From Phytoseiulus persimilis (lineage: Eukaryota; Arthropoda; Arachnida; Mesostigmata; Phytoseiidae), in NCBI GenBank assembly GCA_037576195.1, contig CM075103.1:9176001-9240000 (forward strand): a DNA stretch of 64,000 bases, in the 5' to 3' direction. Each line of letters starts with the position of its first letter. Position 1 is the first letter of the stretch. Made by a program: the position numbers and the translations under genes. Shown one piece after another: positions 50,587 through 61,607 of the stretch. A model generated the notes under the pieces. That model saw only the letters and a list, made by a program, of their open reading frames with translations. It did no database searches and was not told the DNA's origin.

Positions 50587-53298
50587 GTTGGTGTCTTTGC
50601 CGTTTTATTAGGTTGTTACGTGGTGCGTACTAAAGAGACGTGAATTTCTCTATAAATCGCGTAGATTTCGGGGTCACGGGTCGAGCTCTGAGCTCTCGGC
50701 AGCTCGAAAACGCCGTCAGATCGATGGCGAGTTCCATACGGCCTGGAGTCAGCCGCCGGCCGCGTGAACCGACAGTGTCGATGACATGTGACAGAGCGGA
50801 GAAAACGCGCCAAACTGTATGTGCCAGTGCCGGACGGGTGGAACGAGGTTTTTGTGCCAGTGGTTCAAATCGTCGGTGGAAGCTCAGCTGTGCGCTCGGC
50901 GGTTCTTCGGTCCACTGATGGAGTTGTTGATGACGTTCGCGGTCCGTTGGTGTTGACGGCGGTACACACAGCTCTCCATCCACCCCCGTCCCCCGACTCG
51001 GCGGTCTGCCCGGTGCAGTGTCTCGACAGCACCGTCGAACCAGCGAAGCTCGCAAAACAGCCGCGCCATCTGGACGGGCACCGTGGCTACATTTAATTTA
51101 CCGTTACGTAGTCTGTCTGCCAGTCGGCCGATTCTGTATTACTGCACCGATGAACACTGTTTCTACCCGGATGTACTTACGGTTCCCGAGCAGCTCCGTC
51201 TTCTGTCCACCGAGGCAGAGTAGCCAGGATGGTTGCGGTTCGGGTGTCGCTTGGACCTCGGTCTGGACTCTCGCTCAGGACTCCGTCAGTCAGGATCTCG
51301 CGAGGGTCTCAAACCACGAGACTTCGAGGAGTCGACTCCCTCGGCTTGGTTGTCTCTGTTTCGATATTGGGGGCGGGTGGCAGTCCTGGGCCTTGTTGTT
51401 GGTCAAGGCACGACCCGCTTCCGAATACCTCGACTCAATTGTCTCATGTATGAGACAGATCGATGTCCAATGGCTGAAGCGTGAACCCCAGCGGCACCGG
51501 ATGCGGGACAGCAAGAAGAACCGGTCGTGTCGGAAAACCGGCGGGGTCTACGTGTCAATCAGGGCAGCTGACGCGCCGCAGGCCGTAGGCCCAACGACGC
51601 CTGTTGTTGAGGAGGTGAGGAAGTAACAGCAGTAGCGATGACGAGAGATATAATCCAGATTGATCTCCACCCACCAGCTGAGCACCGGTCGAGATAGCAA
51701 TTATGGTTATCCCCAGTTATCTTATTAGCCGGGCGCTGTGTGCGCGATGCTTCTTTTCCAAGCTGCGACTTCTCTTCATCTCTGTCTGTTATGATCGAGG
51801 CCGAGTCGAGGGAGAACAGGAAAGGAGCGAGCGGGACTCCTTCGGAAATACGGATAGTTCGAAGGGCCGAGAAGAGTCTTCGGCGCCCCCTGGCTTACAA
51901 GATCATAACCCTGAGGTGCTTAATCGCCGCTTAATCTTTTAAAGCTATTTCGCCGAATTTTAAGCCCTCTCGATTGAAACTTTCTCTTGGAGACTCCTTC
52001 TGCCCCTCTCATCCCCAAGCGTCCTTAATTAGGCGCCACCTGATCGAGTTCTCCTTGAGATATCCGACACTGCGAGACTGGTGGTGTCCGTTTCATCCTC
52101 CGCGCAGTTTCGAACCGAATCGGAACCGAGACTCTCGAATGGCCGCGTGGCATAAAGCCCAGAGGCTGGTGCGAAAACTAGAGCTTGACGAAGGAGACGA
52201 ATTTTGAGAAGACGACGAATCCAGGTCGGAATCTGCAGCTGCAAATTTGCATGGATCGTCGCGGAAAATGTTCGAAGCATTCGTTCAATGATATCTGCGA
52301 ATCCCTGCCGAGTGGAAGTCTCGGAACGACTCGGAGACGAGATCTCGAACGTGTGTCGCATTATGCGGGACCGTGGTTGCCATGGTTGCCATGCCCCGTA
52401 TTGTCGCCCACCCAGGCTTTGCCATCGCGTTACCTTACCTGAAAACGCGTCGGAAATCACACAAAACCACAGAGTTCCTGGAGAACGGGTCTCAAAGCTC
52501 TCTTCCACGCTTTAAGCACTTGGAAAGCTAAAGAAATTTTCGAAAGCGAGGCTCTCGGCTCGGGAAAATTGAGGCTCTTCAAGACTGGCCGTTCCCGGGA
52601 GATTCCCGACCTGAATCGACGGCGGCGATATCCGTTCGGCTGCGTTCCATCGTCGGAACGCAGCGCGAATGCTTGGATAGTCGTCCGAACGGCGGAAATC
52701 GGTGCTGACGAAACAGACCGAAAAAGACAGAATCTTTGTTTACTCTGCTCGGAATAAGAGAGACAACGACGAGCGCTTCGTCAGTTGCCACTTATCCCTA
52801 GGATTGGTTTCTCCAGCGGGAGATTCAGCGGTTTTTTTTTTTCGATGCAAGCCGCCCCGATCAGGGTCGGCAGCGGGAGTAGTTGACAAGTTTTAAACCC
52901 CGATTTCGGCTTGTCTGTCATTCGTGGATTTGAGCGTAGCAGGCTGACTGCGGGTTCGATGCCGGCCACAACAGCAGTGGCTTGGTTGTGTCACACAAAC
53001 CTAGCGCTGTAGAAGCCACCTAGATGTACGGGCCGTACGGCAGAATGCTCGCGGTCTTCTCCGACGGCTCTGAAAACTCGAGCCCGAGCTTAAACTCGGC
53101 GCTATCTCAACCGAATCGCTGTCGCCACGATGGTTCCTTCATCGAGAGGAAGCCGCGACGATAAAGAGCTGATGACACTGGTGTGGGCGGCAGCGAGGGT
53201 AGTAGTTCAGAGGGGAAAACTGTTTAAAAGGTGGTCGATCATCAAGTGTGAATGGAAAGATGAACTGAACGAACTTTGATGAATTCGAACCGCCCACT

Positions 53299-53313
53299 CG
53301 ACCGACCGACCGA
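53299..53313. repeat. short CGAC repeat
   Basis: About three and a half copies of CGAC. Confidence 0.7.
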
Positions 53314-53468
53314 GCGCTCACCCGCCTGATAGGCTCAGTATCTCGATGTTTCCATCGGAACCCACCACGAGAACCTTCGAGCGCGTCCCCTCGTTTCATG
53401 TTCCATGCGAAGTGTCGATGCATACATGTCGGAGTCGATGACAAGCCTCCCGCCGCCCGGAGCTGACA

Positions 53469-53480
53469 CCCCCCCCCCCC
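53469..53480. repeat. C12 homopolymer
   Basis: Uninterrupted run of twelve C, followed closely by further C-rich sequence. Confidence 0.9.
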
Positions 53481-55465
53481 TCCGCTCCCCCCGTGACGGC
53501 GCGCTGCCGTAGCTGAGACGCACGAACGGTGTGCGTCGTTCCGTTAGAAACCGTTTAAAATGTTAATTCGGTCCATGAGGAGCTCACGTTCCGGCCCTGT
53601 ACGCAAGGACTGAGCTGCTCGGTCACGATCGCTGCACGGCACAGAGAACCTTCCCTATGTTATGAAACCTCTCACGCCATGAGCCGCGTCCATTCGCCCA
53701 GTCATTCGCTCAAACGAATCAACAAACGGAAGCAGTCGAATGATAGAATTAGTCTCAGAAGACTTCTTGGCGGTTAAGCGGCTCAAGCACGTGCTATGCT
53801 CCGCGTCGTCGTTGCCCAGCCGTGGACGAGCGGTTTGAACTTTTCTAAACTTGCTGGGGTACAGCGAGTTCCCCACGCTTCCGGTGGGGTTGTCCCCAAT
53901 CTCGAAGTTTCTCTACTGCACCTTTCGTCTTCATCGATTGGTCGAGTGTCATCACCTCGTTGTCCCTCTTTATCTCCCGCAGACTGTGGGACTGATTTGG
54001 TGTCTGCCTCGATTGGTTTTTCCCAGCGGCGATGGTTGAGTCACTTTTTTTGATTTTGTCTCTTGCATCGCAATTTCTGCTCATCTTTCCGCATCATCAT
54101 CACCGCCGGCATCATAACAACAATAACAAAGGAAGACCAGGAGCGGGGGGGGAGACGATGGAGGGACTTCGAGGAGGGCGAGTGGGGGGAAAAACCGATA
54201 GATTTTGTTCTCTTTTTCGAGAGGAGAAATCTATAATTTTGTTTACATTTGTCCGATTCGACTCCATCTCGGCATCGTGAGGGAACGCGTTGTGGGAGGC
54301 GGCGGAAGGTGTGGTCCTGGACAGCCAGAACGAGAGCCGAGCGCGAGTGTGCGTCTCGGGAAATCGATCGCTCGGACTCGGGAAGAATCTACCCTTCCCT
54401 GCACCGCCCCCCCTCCCCCACGGATCGATGGCATCGAATTGTGTCTACGATGTAAGGTCTGCGAGCAGGAGACTGAGTGAGGGACAAACAGTGCGCAAAT
54501 GCGGTCGAGTGTTATCTTCTTGGCACCCGCTCAGCTGTCATGTCAGGGGCCATAAATCTGATCGGGGTCGAAGGTGTTAGCGTATCAGGGCGAGAATCTG
54601 TTGAGCTTTTCGCCGATCGCTTGATTCCTCTCCGACCGGACTGAGATCCATAGATCCACATTAGAGCAAAATCCGACATCGTTCCGATTGTTCGTCTCCT
54701 ACTACGCTAATTCAATCTGCTGACTGTCTGATTTCTCCCGGCCGGCGATTTCGCCGCCCGGACGCGGAGTCGCCACTTTTTTTTACCATTCGTTAGCCAT
54801 TTGGTCACTATTCGTTCGCCACCCGTTCAGCAGTCGTCACCACGACGACGACTTCGAATGTCGCGGCGAACTATGAGGCGGTCGGTTGAGCAAACGGGTG
54901 ATGATCCCGTGGAGGAGAGCATTGATTGAATTGCTCTCCGCCGCCGCCGCTGTTCGTCTCAAGGGTCCGAACATTTTTTCTCCGGGTGGGGTGTCCTGTC
55001 CTGTCAATGAGGGGATGTTTTGTCGGCCATTTCTCTTAACCGGGAAAACGGATGTCAAACAAATGTTGAATAATCGCTCGGCGTTCGGACCGGGTCTTTC
55101 CGCTTCGGAACCGAGGCTTCCAACGCTTCGAGCGAGAGGGTTCGGCTCAAGCGATCTCCGACGGGAGTTGAAGCTCCGTGAGCAGATTGCACATTCGATT
55201 TTTGGGACTGTCACTGCCTTAGGCACGAATCGCTTCGAACAGCTCGCAGTGCACAACTGCACTTGCCCTGCTGGCCGGAAAAACTTATCCAGGTCCTTCC
55301 GGTCGCCTGCGGGAAACCTTCGAGGGGGAGACGCGAACCTCTCGTTCCATCCTCTCAGCCTTCGCTTAGGTAGCCGGTAGAGTTTACACGACTTAGATAT
55401 TGATCGGATCGTCTGTGGAGTGATTTTGGCGAAACTTGATTCGACTTCCGTTCCCATTGTCACCG

Positions 55466-55613
55466 ATGGCGTCTTTGATGGTGATTTCATCGGTTGTTCT
55501 ACTCTGCACCGTTTCAGTGAAAATGAATGCACAGAACCCCAAGTTGGAGTCTTCAGGACGAGGCTCAGGAGGTTCCACTGCGACAGCAACGCCAGTCTAT
55601 AATCCGCATACAA
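55466..55613 (+). CDS. possible signal-peptide exon, unrecognised
   Basis: An ATG frame begins MASLMVISSVVLLCTVSV, a plausible secretion signal with a cleavage site after KMNA. A Gly/Ser/Thr-rich stretch follows, then a good GTGAGT donor at 55614. The exon would be 49 codons plus one base. I could not find a phase-compatible second exon downstream, and a 258-codon frame covers the opposite strand. Real only if a partner exon is shown. Confidence 0.15.
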
Positions 55614-57326
55614 GTGAGTTCTATCCGAAGCAACGTCGGTCTCATCTAACCGTCAGTCTTCTCCGACGAACAGCTCAACTCTCCTCTCGCCGACAACAGC
55701 GGGAGGAGATTTGAAGTTGAAGAACGTTTTCGTCTGCCAGAGTTTCATAAACACACACACCGACTTGTTGACTACTTTCTACATCTCGATCATAGAAGTT
55801 CTTCACGCGTTCGTGATTCTCGACTTACCCCATTTAAATCGCACTTAACTCGGCCGAAATTTCCGTCGGCCGTTCCCGATGCGCATGATGCTTGACGTTG
55901 GCTTTTGGAATCGCTTGCCACCTAGCGGAAGAATCGGATGCCGAAAAGCATGTTCTCCTCCCTCCGCCACTTCCGTACTGCATGGTTTGAAGAATGAACA
56001 TTTATGACATGTAAATTTGTTCGCAGCGTGTTCAACCTCTCATTATCTTTGACGGGGCAGTAAGTGTCGGTCCAGCTGGCTTCACACGAGAACATCGCCT
56101 TCGATGCGATGGACTCTGCCTGGAGCGATTGATACCTGCGATGTAGAAAAAGTTGTTCCGTTCCTCGCTGGGAGAGAATGCATTAGCTTGAGAGTGTGGA
56201 GACCGAGGAAACAGCCTGAGAACAGGAACAGTTGCTGCCGCTGTCGTCGGATTCCTGTCCTTCTCGTGACAGGACAACAAATGTCCTGAGTCGTCTAGAG
56301 AGAATCCCCGCTCGGTTTTGCTCCGACGGAAATCTTTCCGTGGCTGTTCGCTGTTCCGGATTTGATTTTGCATCTTCTATTGTTGTCGTGGCCGGAGCAG
56401 CCCCGTTCGATGCCAGGCTCGGAGCATGAGTCCCTCGCCGCCGGAGTTTCTGCGGCTGTTCCCGGAGTATGAGTGGCTTGGATTTGGACTCCTTCATCGC
56501 ATTGAATTTTTGCATGAAGGAGAACGGGAGTTGATCGGATGTGGCGTCTGGGTTGTTGCTGTCTAAGGCGGCAGGGGCGCTGTCAAGGGTTCGACAGGAG
56601 AAAGAGTTCAGGAGGCAAGGATTCATCGATGATGAACGACCATCAGCGATAGGGTCTGCTCCGGAAGAAGGGGTGACAGGAGGATTCATCGCTCCGTAGA
56701 ACCTCTGTAAGATTGTTTTGGCCTCGGCGGAGTCTGCGCTCGTTTTGCTTTGTCCTGAGAGGGGCAGGACGAGGAGTAGGAGCAGGAAAGGAGACGGGGT
56801 CGGGTCGTGATCAGCGAGGAGACTTTCGGCGAAACTTCGTGAGTTGGTCTACGATTACTCTAGGTGTTTCTTGATCGGCTGGCGCGCGAGCTTGACCAGG
56901 AGCGAATCACTGCGTTCCGAAACGGACTCCGAGAGAAGAACTCCGGGAAGGGTGAAACTTGAACGCGTGCAGCAATTGTCGCTCGGAGCAAGCAACAGCC
57001 ACGCAAGCTGAGATTCCCAGCGCCAGCAATTTCCCGCAGCGGGGAAGGAGTGAAGTTTTTTTGATCGGATCAGGAGATCATCGAACGATAATTGCAGCCT
57101 GCCAAGAAATAAGAGGAGCAAAAGAAGGGTTCCTGCACTCATACATATCTCTATCCCGCGAATTCGGTCCGGTGCCCGCTTTCATACATAGCGGGTATAC
57201 AAACGCACCCACTCACACGCATATTGGTTATCGGATCCTTTTTGGGTGCTGGCTGGTTCGCTGCCGGACGGCCCGAGTCGAAGTATCGGAATGTTTCTTT
57301 GAGCCCTTTTTCCCTGGGGTGTCCAG

Positions 57327-57488
57327 ATGCAAAATAGCATCGACCGGCCCACGCCTCAGCTCTGCTCTGTGTCATACTCGTCATCGCGACAGCGACCGCT
57401 GTCGCCGCTGTTGCCATGCTGGCTGTTTCTTCTCTTGCCATTCCTCGTGGTGGTCCTCCCGGTTGGGATCATCGTGTATGGAGATTGA
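57327..57488 (+). CDS. possible single-pass membrane micro-protein or first exon
   Basis: The ATG lies directly after a CAG. The 53-residue frame has a short polar N-terminus (MQNSIDRPTPQLCSVSYSSS) and then about 24 strongly hydrophobic residues (PCWLFLLLPFLVVVLPVGII) before VYGD and a stop. It resembles the start of a type II membrane protein, but I recognise no family and found no confident continuation. Confidence 0.15.
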   Translation: MQNSIDRPTPQLCSVSYSSSRQRPLSPLLPCWLFLLLPFLVVVLPVGIIVYGD

Positions 57489-58302
57489 TCCGCTGCCAAA
57501 CCTCAGATTCGCGAACCCGTGTCCGGAAAGTGACTGCGCTCTCGCGGCTATCGAGTTCAACATTCGAAACGGGACGAAATCCGGTGTGACACGACATCAG
57601 GAGTTGCTCCTCCTCGTTCGGAATCGTCGGTTCAGAATGTTTGATTCGCAAATCTCGCCGACGTGGGGAAGAGAAGCTTCTCATGGTTTCAGTCTGGGTC
57701 TGTCCCGACCCTGAAATCTCAAGTGCGGAACAGGAGTCTCGAGCCTCTGAGGGCGAGTTCTGGAAAGTTGAGTTCTCGTTGTTTTTCGAATTTTCCCGCT
57801 TCGTTCGGGGAAACTCCGCATCGGAGTTATTACAACGAATCCATCAGGGAACGCTGTCCCGAGTACAAGCTTGCTGTACCAAAAGCAACCTCTGGCAAGT
57901 GAGCAATGATCGTCGTGGAAGACGGGAAAGCAGAGGAGGAAAAGAGGGAAAAGCTTCACAAGGTAATCTAGCGCTGTCATCGCCAGTCGTGCCAAAATAA
58001 CTACACTCGATCACAACTGGTCGGCGTCGAGTTAACCGCTTTGACGGATCGCCGACGGACTACTAGAGCTGCTGGCGCTGCTCGACGAGGATCGTGTTTA
58101 GGCACAGTGCTTCAAAGTAATAGGAAAGCCAATAGAGCTGTTTCTTTCTTTCTCTCGACTGCCGCTGTCGTCGGGATGGTTGGCGACTCCCAAAGCATCA
58201 CGACGACGACAGCGACATTAAGATGAGCGAGGAGACGACAAGTAGCTCGAAGCTAACTTTCGAGGGGAGACTTCGCCCCTCAACGGAAAGGCAGGGGACC
58301 AA

Positions 58303-58312
58303 GGGGGGGGGG
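58303..58312. repeat. G10 homopolymer
   Basis: Uninterrupted run of ten G inside an otherwise open 109-codon frame (58223-58552). This argues against that frame being coding. Confidence 0.9.
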
Positions 58313-59199
58313 CGTCGAGTGCTCTCAGCCGAGAGAAACAACGATCTCCTACTGGACACGGTGAAAAAGAATTTAGCGAATTTCTTTCAATACGGTCACG
58401 CGTTTAATGGCTTGCAACTGATTCGAGCGGTGATTCCAGCTGCTTGGGACGCTGACCAGGGTTCACTTGACCGCTCTCTCGAGTTTCAAAGCTGGATGAT
58501 TCGGATCAGGAGACTTGACCGTTGTTTCCCGATGTTGAATAAATTGCTCTGAGCTTCGGACTCCTCTACCTAACCCGGGGTTCCAACCCCTGAAACAACG
58601 AGCTAATGACTAATAGCGCGGCTCTCGGAGCGAACCCGACTCGACGGAGATTTTCAAAGTGTTAGTTGAAGAGAAAAAGCGCCCCCGTTTCACTCGAGAT
58701 TTTCACCGGTGTCACAACAAATATTTCACTGATTCCTCATCGCGACAGTGCGGTGCTTCGTAACCGTTCATCAGTGGCGCTCATTCGTGCTGCTCCACTT
58801 GCTGACTGCAGAGGTGGCGGCGGCTGCAACGGCGGCGGCAGCGGTCTTTATCTACCAGCAGCGCCTATCTACTTTCGCTGTCTCTCCCAATTGGCGTTCC
58901 GACGACGGCTAATGGAAGAACAAGACCGAGGTTAGGCGGGTGGGGACGGGGAAGCGGGGAATGAAAGGGGTGGAAAAAGGAAGGCATGTCCCGCATTCCG
59001 AAGAGGTGAAAAGATTTGCTCAAGAGGCGGCTTCGAAGCGTGGGTGGAACCGGGGTGTGCCGGGCTCGGAGTCACCTCAGTCTCCGCGAAATCGCTGCTG
59101 CCCTCGCTCCTGACCTGGTGGTAGACAACTGTCAGCTGATTCCGTTATTAATGACCGTTGGCAGGTTTCTTCGAGTGGAATGGACACTCTTTCCGATTC

Positions 59200-59217
59200 G
59201 GTCGGTCGGTCGGTCGG
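59200..59217. repeat. GGTC tetranucleotide repeat
   Basis: Four and a half perfect copies of GGTC. Confidence 0.85.
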
Positions 59218-61015
59218 ATGGCTCATCTGTGGTTCGGGCAGCAGAGCTGGCGGGCGAACGGCTGACTGTCCGATCGCTCGGTGGGTCGATCCGTTCAGAA
59301 CGAGTGAAAAATCCGAAGGAATTTCCTCTGCAACGGAATTCCGTTGCTCGAGGCTCCACCCAGAACAAGTGAACAACTTGCTCCGGTTGAACTTGGCTTG
59401 GCGAAACGACTTCGGCACGTGCTCGTCAGAAACCAAGTGGAACCGCCGGGTTGACCCACCGCACCGTCCGACGCTCCACATGCATTCGTACGCATTCTCG
59501 CTGCACGAACAAACAATTCTCCGTTCTGCCTATGCGCTGTAGAATGCAGGGGGTCCGGTGCGTGTAGGTGCACGAGGCAAACCAACAGGCGGACAGACAA
59601 AAGCAGCTGACCAAGTCGCCCTGGGAACAATGCGACACGACTTGTAACATGATGAAATATGCATTCAACTTTGCTGTTGCTGTCGTTTGGTACTTGAGCA
59701 TTCATTCCTTCGTTCGTTCGCCTGTTCATTCAGCTCCTATGTCATCCGCGCACGCTCGATTGAGGCCTGTTGCAGCTGGTCTCAACCCTCGCTCTGTATC
59801 GGCGAGCCGAGCTCTTTGAGGCGCGACGACGTACTACGAAATACCGTTGGCTTTCGAATTATGGTATCGGAGCGTAGTCGTCGTGCGTTTCATAGAGACC
59901 GACCGAGTGACGACCGGAAGTGAGAATTCAGGGAGCATGGATGATGAACTCTCCGTACAGTTATTCCGAACCAGGGTCAGAGTCCCGTCCCGATTCTTCT
60001 CAGGCATCTCCTCTCCCGGCCTGGGCCGCATCGAGGTCGATCATGGAAACCTCACCAAACCCAAAAGACGTTCCAGCAGAGGTATTTTGTCCGTCGTCTG
60101 GGAGATCGCGTCCAATCCCCTGCCGAGAACTGCTTTTGAGAAGCTGATTGAGGTTGGAGAGTGAAGTTAAATGTTTCCGATGTTTTGAGGTTTCCTTGGC
60201 AACGGCGTGAGACGCGCTCTTAACGAGCTGGACTGCGAGTGCGCGTCCCGTGCATTAGGGTTCGCATACTCAGCCCGCGAACGCGGCTCGCTCGTGAGCT
60301 TTCAATTGGGTTTGGGCTTGACTCGGTCAGTCCGCACGGCCGGACTCCTTTGACAGAACTCTGCGAGGCTGTGTTTTGAATCCTCGGGAACCATTAGCGA
60401 CGGCGGGAACGACGCCGTAGCGGCCCCGTATGGATGTCAAGAGGCTATCGAAATGTCTTCAGCCAGCCTGTCCAGACTTCAACGATGGGCGATGTATGAA
60501 CGAGAAGGCGAACTGGCCCAAGTGCTTTTCAAGTAGCCAGGAACCTGACAGAGAGTTTCGGGAGTGTTGGAGAGAGAAGCGGAGGGTGTGGGGAGCGAAC
60601 ACCGGTTTTCGAATAAAGTTTCCGCCATTTTCAAGTGGGTCCACACCGGTCCGGCTCCGTCACTGTAATACTGGAGTTTGATTCGCCGCCGCCTCCGCTG
60701 TTTTGAATACAGCTGGTAAGCAAGAGAAAGGAAACTCCTGCGAGCGTGTCTACCCGCGGCTCTGCAGCTCCGCAACTCGTGTAGCCACTCTGAGGCTCTC
60801 CGTAGCTCCACGACGACGACCGGTGGCAGCGGCACCATCACCTAGAGCGCAGCACCACAACGACGGGATCGATATGCCTTCCTTTGACAGGGCGTCAATT
60901 TGGCACTCACTCCGGCGCAAAATATGAATAAATAGACCGAGAAGAATCTCCCATTGTGGGGTGTGTACTACAACTACATGTTCGAGAGGGAGGTGGGGGT
61001 TACGGCAGGCCGACT

Positions 61016-61352
61016 ACAGGCAGCCGACGACGTCCCGCGGTGGTGAGGCTTTTCGCGGACACTTTCTCCACGTCGACGAGGAGGAACTCCGGGAGATGGT
61101 CCGAGAAGGCCGACGGTTGTGGTGGCCATCCAATCTCGTGGAGGCGAGACCAATCGCACTGAAGAGAACCTTTCGACCGATGCATGAACTCAGGTGAAGG
61201 CTATCAGTGGATGTCCGGAGAGGGGGAAAGGAGATAAATGCGAGGATAAATACGGGAAGCATCTGGAGGCCTCCTCTTTTGTTTCCGTTCAGAGGCTGCG
61301 CGGCGATCTGATCGAGGAATATCGAGAGCGGAAACTGCGAAGTGAGGGGTAG
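61016..61352 (+). CDS. unrecognised two-exon coding candidate inside the Onecut intron
   Basis: The left part, ending at a good AG|GTGAAG donor at 61193/61194, reads HVDEEELREMVREGRRLWW, PSNLVEARPIALKRTF, RPMHEL. A 101-base intron (61194-61294) with a pyrimidine-rich acceptor leads to LRGDLIEEYRERKLRSEG and a stop at 61350-61352. The phase-2 junction works with the second AG of a tandem acceptor (CAGAG). The charged, helix-rich translation, the intron of local typical size and the in-phase join are what a genuine terminal exon pair would show. I do not recognise the family, and the start is unresolved: an upstream exon joined at or before about 61020, or an internal Met. The other frames are also open here, so it may be chance. 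Confidence 0.35.
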
Positions 61353-61530
61353 AGAGGAGCGAGCCTCGCTGGTGACATCAGATCGCATCATTGAGAGAAA
61401 GAGAGAGACTATCGGAGTGGGAATCGAGATATTCGAATTGTCTCCAAAGCCAGTTCCAGTTCAGCGGTTTGAGAATTGTCTTTTGGCGTGTCACAGTTGC
61501 TTTGTGCTGGATGAGGGGTTCCACTCACTG

Positions 61531-61607
61531 TCCGCCCGCTCGCCCGCCTGCCTGCCTGTCTGCCCGCCCGCCCGCCGGCCAACCAACCAACCAGTCAAGC
61601 AACCAGC
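61531..61607. repeat. compound tetranucleotide repeat (CCCG/CCTG then CCAA)
   Basis: Interrupted CCCG and CCTG units pass into CCAA units; a compound microsatellite of about 77 bases. Confidence 0.85.

Noticed and set aside
51018..51626. 202-codon plus frame after the CUT exon
   Set aside because: Starts at GTG, crosses stop-poor GC-rich DNA, no homeodomain or other motif, and other frames are open in parallel.
58223..58552. 109-codon ATG frame (MSEETTSSSKLTFEG...)
   Set aside because: Looks protein-like at both ends but runs through a G10 tract and matches nothing known; not enough to call a gene.
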